The notes under the pieces were generated by a model. It ran no database searches. It saw only the letters and a program-made list of their open reading frames with translations, and was not told the DNA's origin. Of a DNA stretch of 64,000 nt, positions 51,963 through 60,909 are shown piece by piece. The DNA is from G963674835 sp963674835. Lineage in GTDB: Bacteria > Planctomycetota > Planctomycetia > Pirellulales > Thermoguttaceae. The stretch covers positions 1,116,001 to 1,180,000 of the forward strand of contig CAXXKC010000001.1 in the NCBI GenBank assembly GCA_963674835.2. The letters are read 5' to 3'. Each line of letters starts with the position of its first letter. Positions within the stretch are counted from its first letter, which is position 1. Made by a program: the position numbers and the translations under genes.

Positions 51963-53351
51963 ATGAATCGCCTGCGATGGCTTGTGCTCCTACCGGTGGT
52001 CATCGTGCTTGTGCTCGGCAACCGTCCGGCTGCGGCCGAACCGCAAAACGACCGCTGCGTAATCATGGTGACGATCGACGGCCTGGCCAACTTCTATATT
52101 GATGATCCGAAATCCGACGTGCCGGTGATGCGGAAACTGGCGGCCGGAGGCGCCCGGGCGGAAGGGGGCATGATCGCGGCGTTCCCCACCGTCACCTGGC
52201 CCACGCACACGACCTTGGCCACCGGCAGCTCGCCGAGCCGGCATGGCGTGGTGGGCAACAACTACTTCGACCGGGCCACGGGGGAGACCGTGCCGCTGAT
52301 CCTCGACCGGATCTTGAACAAGGATCAAACGGTCCAGACGCCGACGGTTTATGATGCAGCCCGCCGCGCGGGCTTGAAGACGGCGGCGGTGTGCTGGCCG
52401 GCCAGCCGCGAGGCCAAGAGCCTCGACTGGACCGTGCCCGACATGTTCGAGGCCGACGCCTGGCCCAAGTACGGAACGCAGTCGTGGCTCGACGAATTGC
52501 GTCAGGCGGGGTGGCCGGTGGACAAGCAGAATGCCTGGTGTAACACGCCGGGAGGCGGGGTGGCTCGCGACTGGCTCTACACGCGAATGGTGCGCCAGGT
52601 GCTCCAGAAACACGCGCCTAACCTGATCCTGCTGCACTTGGTCGAGCCCGACCACGTCCAGCATGCCCACGGGCCACGCTCCGACGAGGCCTACTGGATC
52701 GCCAGCTATTCCGACGATCGCATGCGAGACCTGGTTGAGGCGGTCGAGGCGTCGCCGATGGCAGGGAAGACGACCCTGTTCATCCTCAGCGATCACGGCT
52801 TCTTCCCCGTGAACTACGAGATCCGGCCGAACGTCGTTCTTCGCAAGTTAGGCCTGATCGAAGGCTCGGGCAAAACGGAGAAACGGACGGCCTACTGCAT
52901 GGCCGAGGGCGGGGCTTGCGGCGTGTACATCGTCGACGAAGCCCGTCGCGATCAGATCGCCCAGCAATTGCGTTCGGAGCTGGGCAAGCTGGAAGGAATC
53001 CAGGCCGTGTTCGATAGCTCCGAATTTGCCAAGATCGGCCAACCCACCCCGCAGCAGAACTCTCGCGGGGCCGATTTGTGGCTGGCAGCCAAGCGAGAGT
53101 ACGCTTTCTCAGGAGCCTCGGACGGCGACCTCGTCGTTATCAAGAAACCAACGCTCACCGGTACCCACGGCTACCTACCCGATCAGCCTGACATGCTTTC
53201 GGTGTGCATTGTCAGCGGGCCGGGGCTCAAGCCGGGGACAAAGTTGGGCAAGATCCGCGCCATCGACATCGCCCCCACGATCGCGCGAATACTGGGCATC
53301 GAGCTTCCCACGGCCGAAGGGAAGCCGATAGAGAAACTACTGGGAGATTGA
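51963..53351 (+). CDS. Secreted NPP-type phosphodiesterase / alkaline-phosphatase superfamily protein
   Basis: 462 residues with a signal peptide (WLVLLPVVIVLVLGNRPAAAE). Alkaline-phosphatase-superfamily metal sites: VTIDGLANF, FPTVTWPTHTTLATG (catalytic Thr as in nucleotide pyrophosphatase/phosphodiesterases), HLVEPDHVQHAHGP (Asp and His ligands), ILSDHGFFPV (Asp-His) and GTHGYLPD (last His). Members cleave phosphodiesters such as nucleotide sugars or phosphorylated lipids/glycans. GGAGG precedes the ATG at 51963. The metallophosphoesterase gene follows after 59 bases, so the two form a likely phosphate-ester operon. Confidence 0.9.
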   Translation: MNRLRWLVLLPVVIVLVLGNRPAAAEPQNDRCVIMVTIDGLANFYIDDPKSDVPVMRKLAAGGARAEGGMIAAFPTVTWPTHTTLATGSSPSRHGVVGNNYFDRATGETVPLILDRILNKDQTVQTPTVYDAARRAGLKTAAVCWPASREAKSLDWTVPDMFEADAWPKYGTQSWLDELRQAGWPVDKQNAWCNTPGGGVARDWLYTRMVRQVLQKHAPNLILLHLVEPDHVQHAHGPRSDEAYWIASYSDDRMRDLVEAVEASPMAGKTTLFILSDHGFFPVNYEIRPNVVLRKLGLIEGSGKTEKRTAYCMAEGGACGVYIVDEARRDQIAQQLRSELGKLEGIQAVFDSSEFAKIGQPTPQQNSRGADLWLAAKREYAFSGASDGDLVVIKKPTLTGTHGYLPDQPDMLSVCIVSGPGLKPGTKLGKIRAIDIAPTIARILGIELPTAEGKPIEKLLGD

Positions 53352-53410
53352 CAACTCACGCCGCCTTTGCACCAACGTTCCGATTTTTGCGCCGACGCTG
53401 GGGTTCCGCC

Positions 53411-55189
53411 ATGCAGAACTATCGCCATGCTCTCGTATTGTTTGCCTTCCTCTCCGTTCCGTTGTCATCTTCCGCCGCCATCGAAGGCCGCGTATGGCTC
53501 GATTCCAACGGAAATGGCCGCCTCGACGCCGGCGAGCAAGGTGTCGCCGGTTGCCTGGTAAGCGAAGGGACTCAACTGGTTCGCACCGATGCCGACGGCT
53601 ATTACCGGCTCGAACCGGCAAACGCCCGCACGGCCGTTTTCGTCATCAATCCCTCCGGGACATGGCCCGTCGGGCCGTGGTGGAGGGCGGCCGACATCGC
53701 ATCGTCCGCTCCAATCGACTTTGGACTCCAAAAGCAGCGTCAGGACGGACCGCTCTACTTTGCCCAAGGCACCGACATTCACCTCCGCCCTGACGCTGTC
53801 CCGCCCTACCGCAAGTACATCGAGCACCTGAACGCTCTGCCGATACGGCTGCAATTCGTTGTTCACACGGGCGATTTGGTCGTCGATGCCCTGCGGTGCG
53901 ACATGGCCGCGGCTCAACGGTTGTTCGAACTTTACGAAAGCGAGACGAAAGCGATTCGCCGTCCGCTCCGCAACGTGCCGGGCAACCACGAGCACGTGGG
54001 TGCCGCGAGGAAAGGCGATGCCGACCGCAACGGCGATTACGGCAAAGGCATGTACCTCCGGCGGCTCGGGCCGTTGAGCTACGCCTTCCGCTACGGCCGC
54101 TATCATTTCCTGGCTTTGGATGGCACGACGCTTGATCCACAGGCCAAGAGTGGCTACGTCAGTCGGCTTGATGACGCCTCGGCCGCCTGGGCCACCCGCT
54201 ACCTGGCGACGGTCGGGCCCGACGAGCCGCTGATCGTGCTGGTCCACGAACCGCTGGCCAGTCGCGACACCGATCGGCAGTTGTTAGCGGCCCTCAAGGA
54301 CAAGCGGCTGCTGGCAGTCCTTTGTGGCCACGGGCACGGGCGCAGCGTGACGACTTGGGGCGGTGCTCCGATGATCATGGGCGGAGCCGTTTCTTATGCC
54401 TGGCATGGTCTCTTGCCCTTCCCACCTGACCCCTGGGGCTACGTCGTCTATCGGCTGGAAGGCTCCCAGTTGGAATACACGTATCTCGACTGGGCGGCCG
54501 AGCGATCCGTCGACCTCAAGTCCCCGGCTTGGCGGACGATCGCCACCACGCCGCGGCTCACCGTCGAGGGCACGGTTAGCGATCTTGACGAAAGCGTTCG
54601 CCGCGCGGTCTTTCGGCTGGGTAGCAGTCAGGCTGACGCCCGTCTCAGTCGCATCGGGCATCTCGTCGATCATTTCGAGGCAACGTTGGACGTTTCGGGC
54701 CTGATCGACGGCGTGTACGATCTTACGATTGACGTCGGCGAAGGCTCGCAGTCGTGTTGTCATACGCGGCCACTGATCGTAAGGTGCGGGCGGAGCCAAC
54801 CGTTGGCCGCCAGCCGAATGGGAACGGGCCCGGTCGCGCAGCCGGCAAAACTCAAGTTCGAGCTCACGCATAACGTGTCGGACGACGCCAAGGTTCAGCT
54901 CAACGGCCAGCCCTTGGCCCCCGGCCCGGCGTCTAAGGGGTCGTCGCGGCAGTGGTCGTTCGATCTACCATTCGACCGCTTGCGCCGGCTCAACCACGTC
55001 GCGCTCGTGCCCGGCGAGGGAGACGCTCTCGAGGTTAGCCGGCTCCGAATCGAGTACGATGGTCGGTCGTTCGGCGACGTTCGTTTCGGCCCAACCACGA
55101 AACGCGAAGCAGCCAAATCGGGGGCGACCGGTGGCGTCATCGATTATTACATTGACTTGACCTACTTAGGCCCGCGCGGGGCACGCTGA
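53411..55189 (+). CDS. Secreted calcineurin-like metallophosphoesterase with SdrD-B-like N-domain
   Basis: 592 residues. The signal peptide (LVLFAFLSVPLSSSAA) is followed by a Cna_B/SdrD_B-like domain (EGRVWLDSNGNGRLDAGEQG, YYRLEPANARTAVFV). The phosphoesterase core has FAQGTDIHL (in place of the usual DxH), VHTGDLVVDA, NVPGNHEHVG (GNHE), VLVHEPL and LLAVLCGHGHGRS (GHxH), together forming the di-metal site. The C-terminal 190 residues are beta-sandwich domains of the planctomycete type. It removes phosphate mono- or diesters outside the cytoplasm. Frames opening earlier lie inside the upstream gene; the ATG at 53411 starts the signal peptide. Confidence 0.88.
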   Translation: MQNYRHALVLFAFLSVPLSSSAAIEGRVWLDSNGNGRLDAGEQGVAGCLVSEGTQLVRTDADGYYRLEPANARTAVFVINPSGTWPVGPWWRAADIASSAPIDFGLQKQRQDGPLYFAQGTDIHLRPDAVPPYRKYIEHLNALPIRLQFVVHTGDLVVDALRCDMAAAQRLFELYESETKAIRRPLRNVPGNHEHVGAARKGDADRNGDYGKGMYLRRLGPLSYAFRYGRYHFLALDGTTLDPQAKSGYVSRLDDASAAWATRYLATVGPDEPLIVLVHEPLASRDTDRQLLAALKDKRLLAVLCGHGHGRSVTTWGGAPMIMGGAVSYAWHGLLPFPPDPWGYVVYRLEGSQLEYTYLDWAAERSVDLKSPAWRTIATTPRLTVEGTVSDLDESVRRAVFRLGSSQADARLSRIGHLVDHFEATLDVSGLIDGVYDLTIDVGEGSQSCCHTRPLIVRCGRSQPLAASRMGTGPVAQPAKLKFELTHNVSDDAKVQLNGQPLAPGPASKGSSRQWSFDLPFDRLRRLNHVALVPGEGDALEVSRLRIEYDGRSFGDVRFGPTTKREAAKSGATGGVIDYYIDLTYLGPRGAR

Positions 55190-55304
55190 GGTCAGACGCG
55201 CCCTGCCACAGGCCTGAACGGGACGGGCACTTCGCAACGCCTCAAAGCGAACTGGTCTGGCCGCGAGGCAGAACACGGAGCCGGTTTGACGCTGGAAGAG
55301 CGAC

Positions 55305-56213
55305 ATGAGCATGCACATGAGTCGGCGTCGGTTTGTTCGTGACACAACCATCGCGGCCGTGGCAATGGGCACAACCTTGCGAGGACAGGCGGCCATGCAG
55401 CCGGTCGCCAGCATGAAGATCACCGTGCTGGGCGACTCCACTTGCACGCCGGACGTCGGGCATGAAGCGGCCTGCTTACTGATCAATGGCAAACACCTCT
55501 TCGACGCCGGGTGGTGTGCGGTGCTAAAGATGCGCCAGCACGGATTTGATCCCATGGCGCTGGACTCTCTGATTCTGTCGCACTTCCACCAGGAACACTA
55601 CCTTGGCCTGCCGCAACTGTTGTTCTATCTTGGGCTGCACAAACGCCGTGGATCACCGCTGAAGATCCTTGGCCCGCGCGAGCATATCGAGCCCGTGGTC
55701 AAGGCGGCGGTCGAGTTCTTGCAGATGTCCCGGTTTCCTGAGCTTGCCTTCGATTATCGTTTGGTCCCGCTTGCGCCAGGTGACCAATGCGAACTGGGGG
55801 ATCTGCAACTGACGACGTTCGCGGCACGGCACGTTTCCGGCGCGAATCGGCCTGAACCGGCACTGGTCTACAAATTAACCGACAAGGTCAACGGGGCGTG
55901 TGCCGTATTGACCGGCGACACGCACTATCATCCGCCGATTGCCGAGTTTGCAAGAGCGGTGCCGCTGTTGATCCACGACGGCGTGCACACGCCTCCGAAA
56001 GACGCGGCGGGCATCGCCCAGCGAGCCGGCGTCGGCCGACTGGTGCTGATTCATTACCCACAGAAGCGCGCCGTCAACATCCTGACCGAGGCGCAGGCAA
56101 TCTTTCCCCAAACCGAATTGGCTCGGGAGGGCAGCACTTTGGAGATCCCGTCCCGGACGGGCCAAGTCGGACCACATGCCGTGGGACCGGCGGAGTCGGC
56201 AGCAGAACACTGA
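55305..56213 (+). CDS. Exported metallo-beta-lactamase-fold hydrolase with altered HxHxEH motif
   Basis: 302 residues. A Tat-like start (MSRRRFVRDTTIAAVAMG) suggests export. The MBL site reads LSHFHQEHYLGLP: His93, His95, Glu97, His98, so the usual Asp of HxHxDH is Glu. Later ligands are in AARHVSGANRP (His), VLTGDTHYHP (Asp), and LIHYPQ (His). The closest pattern is the RNase Z-like branch of the fold. Three ATGs lie close together at 55305, 55311 and 55317; GGAAGAG fits the first. The last about 25 residues look low-complexity. Substrate unknown. Confidence 0.8.
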   Translation: MSMHMSRRRFVRDTTIAAVAMGTTLRGQAAMQPVASMKITVLGDSTCTPDVGHEAACLLINGKHLFDAGWCAVLKMRQHGFDPMALDSLILSHFHQEHYLGLPQLLFYLGLHKRRGSPLKILGPREHIEPVVKAAVEFLQMSRFPELAFDYRLVPLAPGDQCELGDLQLTTFAARHVSGANRPEPALVYKLTDKVNGACAVLTGDTHYHPPIAEFARAVPLLIHDGVHTPPKDAAGIAQRAGVGRLVLIHYPQKRAVNILTEAQAIFPQTELAREGSTLEIPSRTGQVGPHAVGPAESAAEH

Positions 56214-56448
56214 GAACTGGGAGTGTGTGTTTTGTAGTCTTTGCGACTAACTGGGTCTGCGGAGGCTTTGAGAAGGGGAATGCACCGGGTCCTTCGATGG
56301 CACACTCCGTGGCGAGCTATTGAATATGTGAAAATTCAGCACGTTGTTAGAGGCTGGTGTCTTGATTGGGCAATGGTCCCGGGGGTACAACACGATAGGC
56401 TCCGACAGCTCAGTAGCCTACAGGCCTCCAGTCCCCGGAGTGAATACT

Positions 56449-58470
56449 ATGTCTCAACGAGTATATGCCATAGGGATCGCAATCGCCCTGATTGCAGTTC
56501 TTCTATCGAGCCCCGTCGCAGCTCAAGTTAGTCTTGTGCACAATGGCAAGGCTTGCGCGGCGGTGGTGACGGCTGAGAAGCCTACTGAGACGGCCAGGTA
56601 CGCCGCGGCAGAACTGGTCCGGCACGTGGAGCGGGCGACCGGTGTCGCGCTGGTGGTCGTGCCGGAGTGCGACGCGCCCGTCGACGTTCATACCCGTATC
56701 TACATCGGGAAATCGGAGACGGCCCGGCACAATGGGATCGATCCGGAACGTTTGCCTCGCGAAGCGTACACGATGCGTTCGATCGGAAACGACCTGTTCA
56801 TCGTCGGACGCGAGGACGATGGAGACCCTCTTCAGCAGAGGAATCCAAATGTCGGGACCCTCTTCGGCGTGTACGAATTCCTCGAGCGTTTCCTCGGCGT
56901 GCGATGGCTGTGGCCGGGCGAGCTCGGCACGTATGTGCCTGAGGCTGACACGGTCGAAGTCTGGGCCGTCGATGAAACGCGCAGACCGGCGCTCAGGTTT
57001 CGGTCGTTGGCTTGGGGGCAAATGCAGGCGGTGGCCGAGGGAAACCTGACGCTTAGCAAGGAAGACATTCGCCTTGGTTTCAGTCAAGAGGCGGCGTGTG
57101 ACTATGGCAAAGCCCTGCGGGTCTTGCTGCGCCGGCATCGAATGGGCGGCATGGATGCCAAACCACCTACGGGACATGCTTTCAGCGGCTGGTGGCAACG
57201 CTACGGACAAAAACACCCAGAGTGGTTTGCGCTGCGTCGCGACGGAAAACGCGGACACGAAGACCCGGACTATGTGAATGTTCCCATGTGCGTTTCGAAC
57301 GCGGACCTGCAGGATTTCATCGTCGAACAATGGGACGGTAAGAGTGTGCTGCTGCTGGGGCCGGTCGATCGGCCGGGACGCTGCACCTGCGCGGAGTGCC
57401 AGGCCTGGGACGGCCCACAGCCGAACACGCCGCCCTGGTTCGCCACGCGGGTTTACAAAACCGATCCCAGGGCGCAAGAGCTCTTTTCGGGTGCAACGTC
57501 CGATCGTTATGCTCGCTTCTGGAAGACGATTCAGCAGAAAGCTGCGAAACGGAACCCGCACGTGCTGGTGTCCGCCTCGTTTATCTATGAAAACGAATTC
57601 CCGGCGCCGGTCACCGATATCCGTCTCAGCAAGAACATTTACGGCGAATTCGTGCAATGGCAGGACCCCCACTTGAGATGGTTTCCCATGCCCAAGGAAG
57701 CGTTTCAGTGGATCAAACAACAGTGGCTGGGCTGGAGAAAGACGGGCATTCGAATGGGCTACCGACCCAATTACCTGCACGACGGCTACGTAATGCCCCA
57801 TTTTGATACACGGCAGTCGGGCGAGTTCTTCAAGTTTGCCTACGAGCATGGGATGGAAGGCGCCCAATTCGACTCGCTTACCGGGCAATGGGCCGCACAG
57901 GGCCTCAGGCTCTATGTGCACTTGCGCCTCATGACGAAGCCTGAAATGGAAGTCGAGGCCATACGCAACGAGTACTTCTCAGCGTTCGGACCCGCTGCCG
58001 GGACAATGAAGCGCTACTTCAACTATTGGGAAGATTACGCACGGGAAAACACGATGCGATTCATCGAACTATACTGGCACGTGGGGTGGCGTTACAGTAG
58101 CTACGTGCGCAAAGCTCATATTGCCTTTCCTTTGCCGTCCTTCGAGCCGGCGGAGGCGTTGCTGGAGCAAGCCCTGGCGGAAACGAGCAGTGACCCCTCG
58201 TCCGAGTTTACCCGGCGCGTGAAATTCATTCAGATCGGCCTCGAACACGCCCGGTTGGCGACAAAACTCGCCGCAATCTATGACGGGAGGGAAATGGTCC
58301 CCGAAAACCGAATGGACGAGGCTAAGCAGGCCTTGAAAGAACTCGTGAAATTCCGAAAAGACCATGAGCATACCTTCTTCTCGGATCTTCTGCACGTAAC
58401 GAGTTTCTGGGAACGCCCCCACATGAATCTGGATGCCCTCATGAGCCAGTTGTCCGCGGAGAAGGGTTAG
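56449..58470 (+). CDS. Secreted DUF4838 protein (glycoside-hydrolase-like)
   Basis: 673 residues. Signal peptide AIGIAIALIAVLLSSPVAAQ. N-terminal residues about 40-130 (ETARYAAAELVRHVERATG, TRIYIGKSE) resemble the GH20 domain-2-like fold found before catalytic barrels. GVYEFLERFLGVRWLWPGELG and the central GRCTCAECQAWDG, LIYENEFPAPV-like and YRPNYLHDGYVMPHF segments are typical of DUF4838, widespread in planctomycetes and Bacteroidetes glycan loci; activity is presumed on carbohydrate but not established to my knowledge. GGAG lies eight bases ahead of the ATG at 56449. An ATG 105 bases upstream would spoil the signal peptide. Confidence 0.85.
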   Translation: MSQRVYAIGIAIALIAVLLSSPVAAQVSLVHNGKACAAVVTAEKPTETARYAAAELVRHVERATGVALVVVPECDAPVDVHTRIYIGKSETARHNGIDPERLPREAYTMRSIGNDLFIVGREDDGDPLQQRNPNVGTLFGVYEFLERFLGVRWLWPGELGTYVPEADTVEVWAVDETRRPALRFRSLAWGQMQAVAEGNLTLSKEDIRLGFSQEAACDYGKALRVLLRRHRMGGMDAKPPTGHAFSGWWQRYGQKHPEWFALRRDGKRGHEDPDYVNVPMCVSNADLQDFIVEQWDGKSVLLLGPVDRPGRCTCAECQAWDGPQPNTPPWFATRVYKTDPRAQELFSGATSDRYARFWKTIQQKAAKRNPHVLVSASFIYENEFPAPVTDIRLSKNIYGEFVQWQDPHLRWFPMPKEAFQWIKQQWLGWRKTGIRMGYRPNYLHDGYVMPHFDTRQSGEFFKFAYEHGMEGAQFDSLTGQWAAQGLRLYVHLRLMTKPEMEVEAIRNEYFSAFGPAAGTMKRYFNYWEDYARENTMRFIELYWHVGWRYSSYVRKAHIAFPLPSFEPAEALLEQALAETSSDPSSEFTRRVKFIQIGLEHARLATKLAAIYDGREMVPENRMDEAKQALKELVKFRKDHEHTFFSDLLHVTSFWERPHMNLDALMSQLSAEKG

Positions 58471-58817
58471 CGTAGGTTGGCAGAACGGACATCGGAGACG
58501 GTTGGTGACCGGTCTTGCTCCGGCGCTAAACGTTGCAGTTCACGGGGGCTAAGGTAGCAACGAGAGAATGGTTGCTTGCTGAGATAGACGATCATCGAAT
58601 CATAGAGGAATCGACGGCAGAACGGCCCTGTTGGACGCAGGTCGCGACCACGGTCCAGATGCGTTCACGGCATGCTTCGATGTCTGGCGTGTTCACAGGC
58701 CGTCCACGAGTTCGTGAGGGCACGTCTTGACTGTGGCCTTGAATGACCGTGCAAAATGGCTCACGGCAGGCCCGGCAGGAAGCGCTACACCGACCCTTTC
58801 CCACTTCGAGGCCTACC
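58471..58817. other. Gap of about 350 bases containing a decayed transposase end
   Basis: No intact gene. The minus strand carries a possible transposase remnant listed separately. The ceramidase-like gene promoter should be in the right half. Confidence 0.4.
58545..58697 (-). pseudogene. Possible IS66-type transposase C-terminal remnant, frameshifted
   Basis: The minus strand reads NTPDIEACRERIWTVVATC and VQQGRSAV. After a change of frame near 58620 it continues FLYDSMIVYLSKQPFSRCY. The ERIWTVVATCxQQGRSxxxFL pattern resembles the C-terminal end of IS66-family transposases. The fragment is about 50 codons, with no catalytic region and no visible inverted repeats. Confidence 0.4.
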
Positions 58818-60272
58818 ATGAAACACACACTCCTCTTGCTCGCGTCTTTCAGTCTTCTTTGCTCCCCGTGTCTCGCCGCGGAGAGGGATGTTCCGAAACT
58901 CCGCGCTGGGGCGGCGGAGGTGGACATCACGCCGAAACAGTTTCCGCTCAACATGCCGGGCCTGTTCACGACTCGAATGGTTGAACGCGTGCATGATCCA
59001 CTCTACGCGCGTGCTCTGGTGCTCGATGACGGCCAGACTACTTTGGCCTTGGTGGTCGTCGACAACATTGGCGTGGCGCAGGAAACATGCGATGAAGCCA
59101 AGGGCGTCGCGTCGAAGCAATGCGGGATCGCCGTCGAGAAGATCATGGTGTCGTCCACGCATACCCACACTGGACCGCCCTCGAACGTCAAGCAGGGTCC
59201 GGCCCCCGCCGTAGCCTATCGGAAGCTTCTCGTGGCGGGGATCACCGAGGCCATTGTCCGCGCACATGCCGCGCTACGGCCCGCCGCTGTGGGCGCCGCC
59301 GCGAGCGCCGTGCCTGATGAGGTGTTCTGTCGCCGCTGGTTTCTGAAGCCAGGCAACATGACGCCGAATCCGTTTGGCCAGATGGACAAAGTGAAAATGA
59401 ACCCATCCCGAAGTCCTAAAGTCCTTGACCGCCCTGCCGGCCCCACCGATCCCGATGTGACCATTCTCTCCGTCGAGGACGCCGGGTCGGGCAAGCCGCT
59501 GGCTTTGTTGGCCAACTACTCACTGCACTACGTCGGCCATGTACCCGAAGGGATGATCTCCGCCGACTACTTCGGTGAGTTTGCGCGACTGCTCCAGTCC
59601 CGAGTCGGTGACGAAGGCTTCGTGGCCATGATGTCCAACGGGACCTCCGGTGACATCAACAACATTCCCTTCCTGGTGAAACGCCCACCGCGTAAGCCTT
59701 TCGAGCAGATTCAGATCGTTGCTAAGAAGACTGCTAAGGCCGCCTGGGGCGCACGCGCCACGATTGCCACCCATCGCCAGGACGCACGCCTGGGCATGAT
59801 CCAGCGCGAGGTGACGATAAAACGCCGTCGCCCCACGGACCAGCAGATCGCAGCCGCGAAGGCCGTGCTCGCTGTCAAAGATCAAGCCGAGCGAGATAAG
59901 CTCCCGCGTCTCGCTGAAAACTACGCGCGTCGCACGCTTTCGCTCGTCAAAGCTCCCGAGAGTGTGACCGTGCCAGTACAAGCGCTGCGAATAGGCGACC
60001 TGGCCGTCTGCACCCTTCCGTTCGAGGTGTTTGCCGAAATCGGGCTCGATTTGAAGAAACGCAGCCCCTTCCCGCGCACCTTAGTCATTAGTCTCGCCAA
60101 CGGGACCAACGGCTATCTACCCACGCCCGAACAGCACGAGCTCGGCGGTTACGAGACCTGGATGGGAACCAGTCGAGTACACGAAGACGCCTCGGTGATT
60201 CTCACCAACAACCTCCTCGAAATGCTCGACGATTTGCACAAGGCCGCGGCGAAAGGCACCACCGCCGATTAG
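58818..60272 (+). CDS. Secreted neutral/alkaline ceramidase-like hydrolase
   Basis: 484 residues. Signal peptide LLLLASFSLLCSPCLAAE. The mature start LRAGAAEVDITPKQFPLNMPG and VHDPLYARALVLDDGQTTLALVVVDNIG match the N-terminal domain of neutral/non-lysosomal ceramidases. MVSSTHTHTGPPS supplies the zinc-binding histidine, NYSLHYVGHV a second, and MMSNGTSGDINN the G-S-G-D turn. Classical ceramidases exceed 650 residues, so this shorter form more probably hydrolyses another N-acyl or ester bond, as in many planctomycete paralogues. GAGG precedes the ATG at 58818; an earlier in-frame ATG lacks a signal. Confidence 0.82.
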   Translation: MKHTLLLLASFSLLCSPCLAAERDVPKLRAGAAEVDITPKQFPLNMPGLFTTRMVERVHDPLYARALVLDDGQTTLALVVVDNIGVAQETCDEAKGVASKQCGIAVEKIMVSSTHTHTGPPSNVKQGPAPAVAYRKLLVAGITEAIVRAHAALRPAAVGAAASAVPDEVFCRRWFLKPGNMTPNPFGQMDKVKMNPSRSPKVLDRPAGPTDPDVTILSVEDAGSGKPLALLANYSLHYVGHVPEGMISADYFGEFARLLQSRVGDEGFVAMMSNGTSGDINNIPFLVKRPPRKPFEQIQIVAKKTAKAAWGARATIATHRQDARLGMIQREVTIKRRRPTDQQIAAAKAVLAVKDQAERDKLPRLAENYARRTLSLVKAPESVTVPVQALRIGDLAVCTLPFEVFAEIGLDLKKRSPFPRTLVISLANGTNGYLPTPEQHELGGYETWMGTSRVHEDASVILTNNLLEMLDDLHKAAAKGTTAD

Positions 60273-60909
60273 CCATGTTCGCAGCCAGGGAGACGCTCGC
60301 CGAGGATGTCCTGGGGCTCGCGGTGATAGAAAAAGTGGGCGTTGTCCCTGAACATCGGGGCGATCCTGTTCCGAAGCAGGGGGCACTGTCCTGGTCCAGG
60401 ATTCCTTTTGTTAACGCCTGTCACCCCAATTTGGCTCGAATTCCGCGCCAGCGGGGCCTCGTTGAGAAGCGTTGTCGCGAACAAGAGGACGCCGTTGCCT
60501 TGGCTTCTGCGCCCCAGAAACCACGCACCTGACGGCCTTCCGGTGCTCTGTTTGATAAGATGGCAATCTCAGAGTACCGGGTCGTCCGGCTGGCAGCTCT
60601 GGAGCAAGATGTTCGCCCCTTCTGGAGAACGAAGGTTTCGCAGTACGGTGTCATGTAGCCCCCGGAAGACCGCCAATGATACTTGGCTGGCGCCTGCTTT
60701 GCGATGGAAGTCCCTATAGCTTCAAATGATGTGTGGCGGTCGACGGCTTCCTTGCTCGTCGGACGACGCGCGCACGCCGTCGCCATCTTCTTGACAATCG
60801 AACCCGAGTATGGCGACAATAACATTCGCGTTGTTGCCGCAGGGGGCGCAGCATGCCCCGGAAGTTTGTGGATAGCACTCGACGATCCTGTTTAGAAAAG
60901 GGCCTGGCG
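60273..60909. other. Gap of about 640 bases, no supported gene
   Basis: Short frames on both strands; none is recognised. A 71-codon minus-strand frame at 60269-60484 has coding-like wording near its end but no start signal and no family match. It must include the promoter of the next gene. Confidence 0.35.

Noticed and set aside
56503..57921. 472-codon minus-strand open frame
   Set aside because: Shadow of the DUF4838 gene; composition is His/Arg-rich without domain content.
60269..60484. 71-codon minus-strand frame with coding-like wording
   Set aside because: It overlaps the end of the ceramidase-like gene, lacks a start signal and matches no family I recognise.
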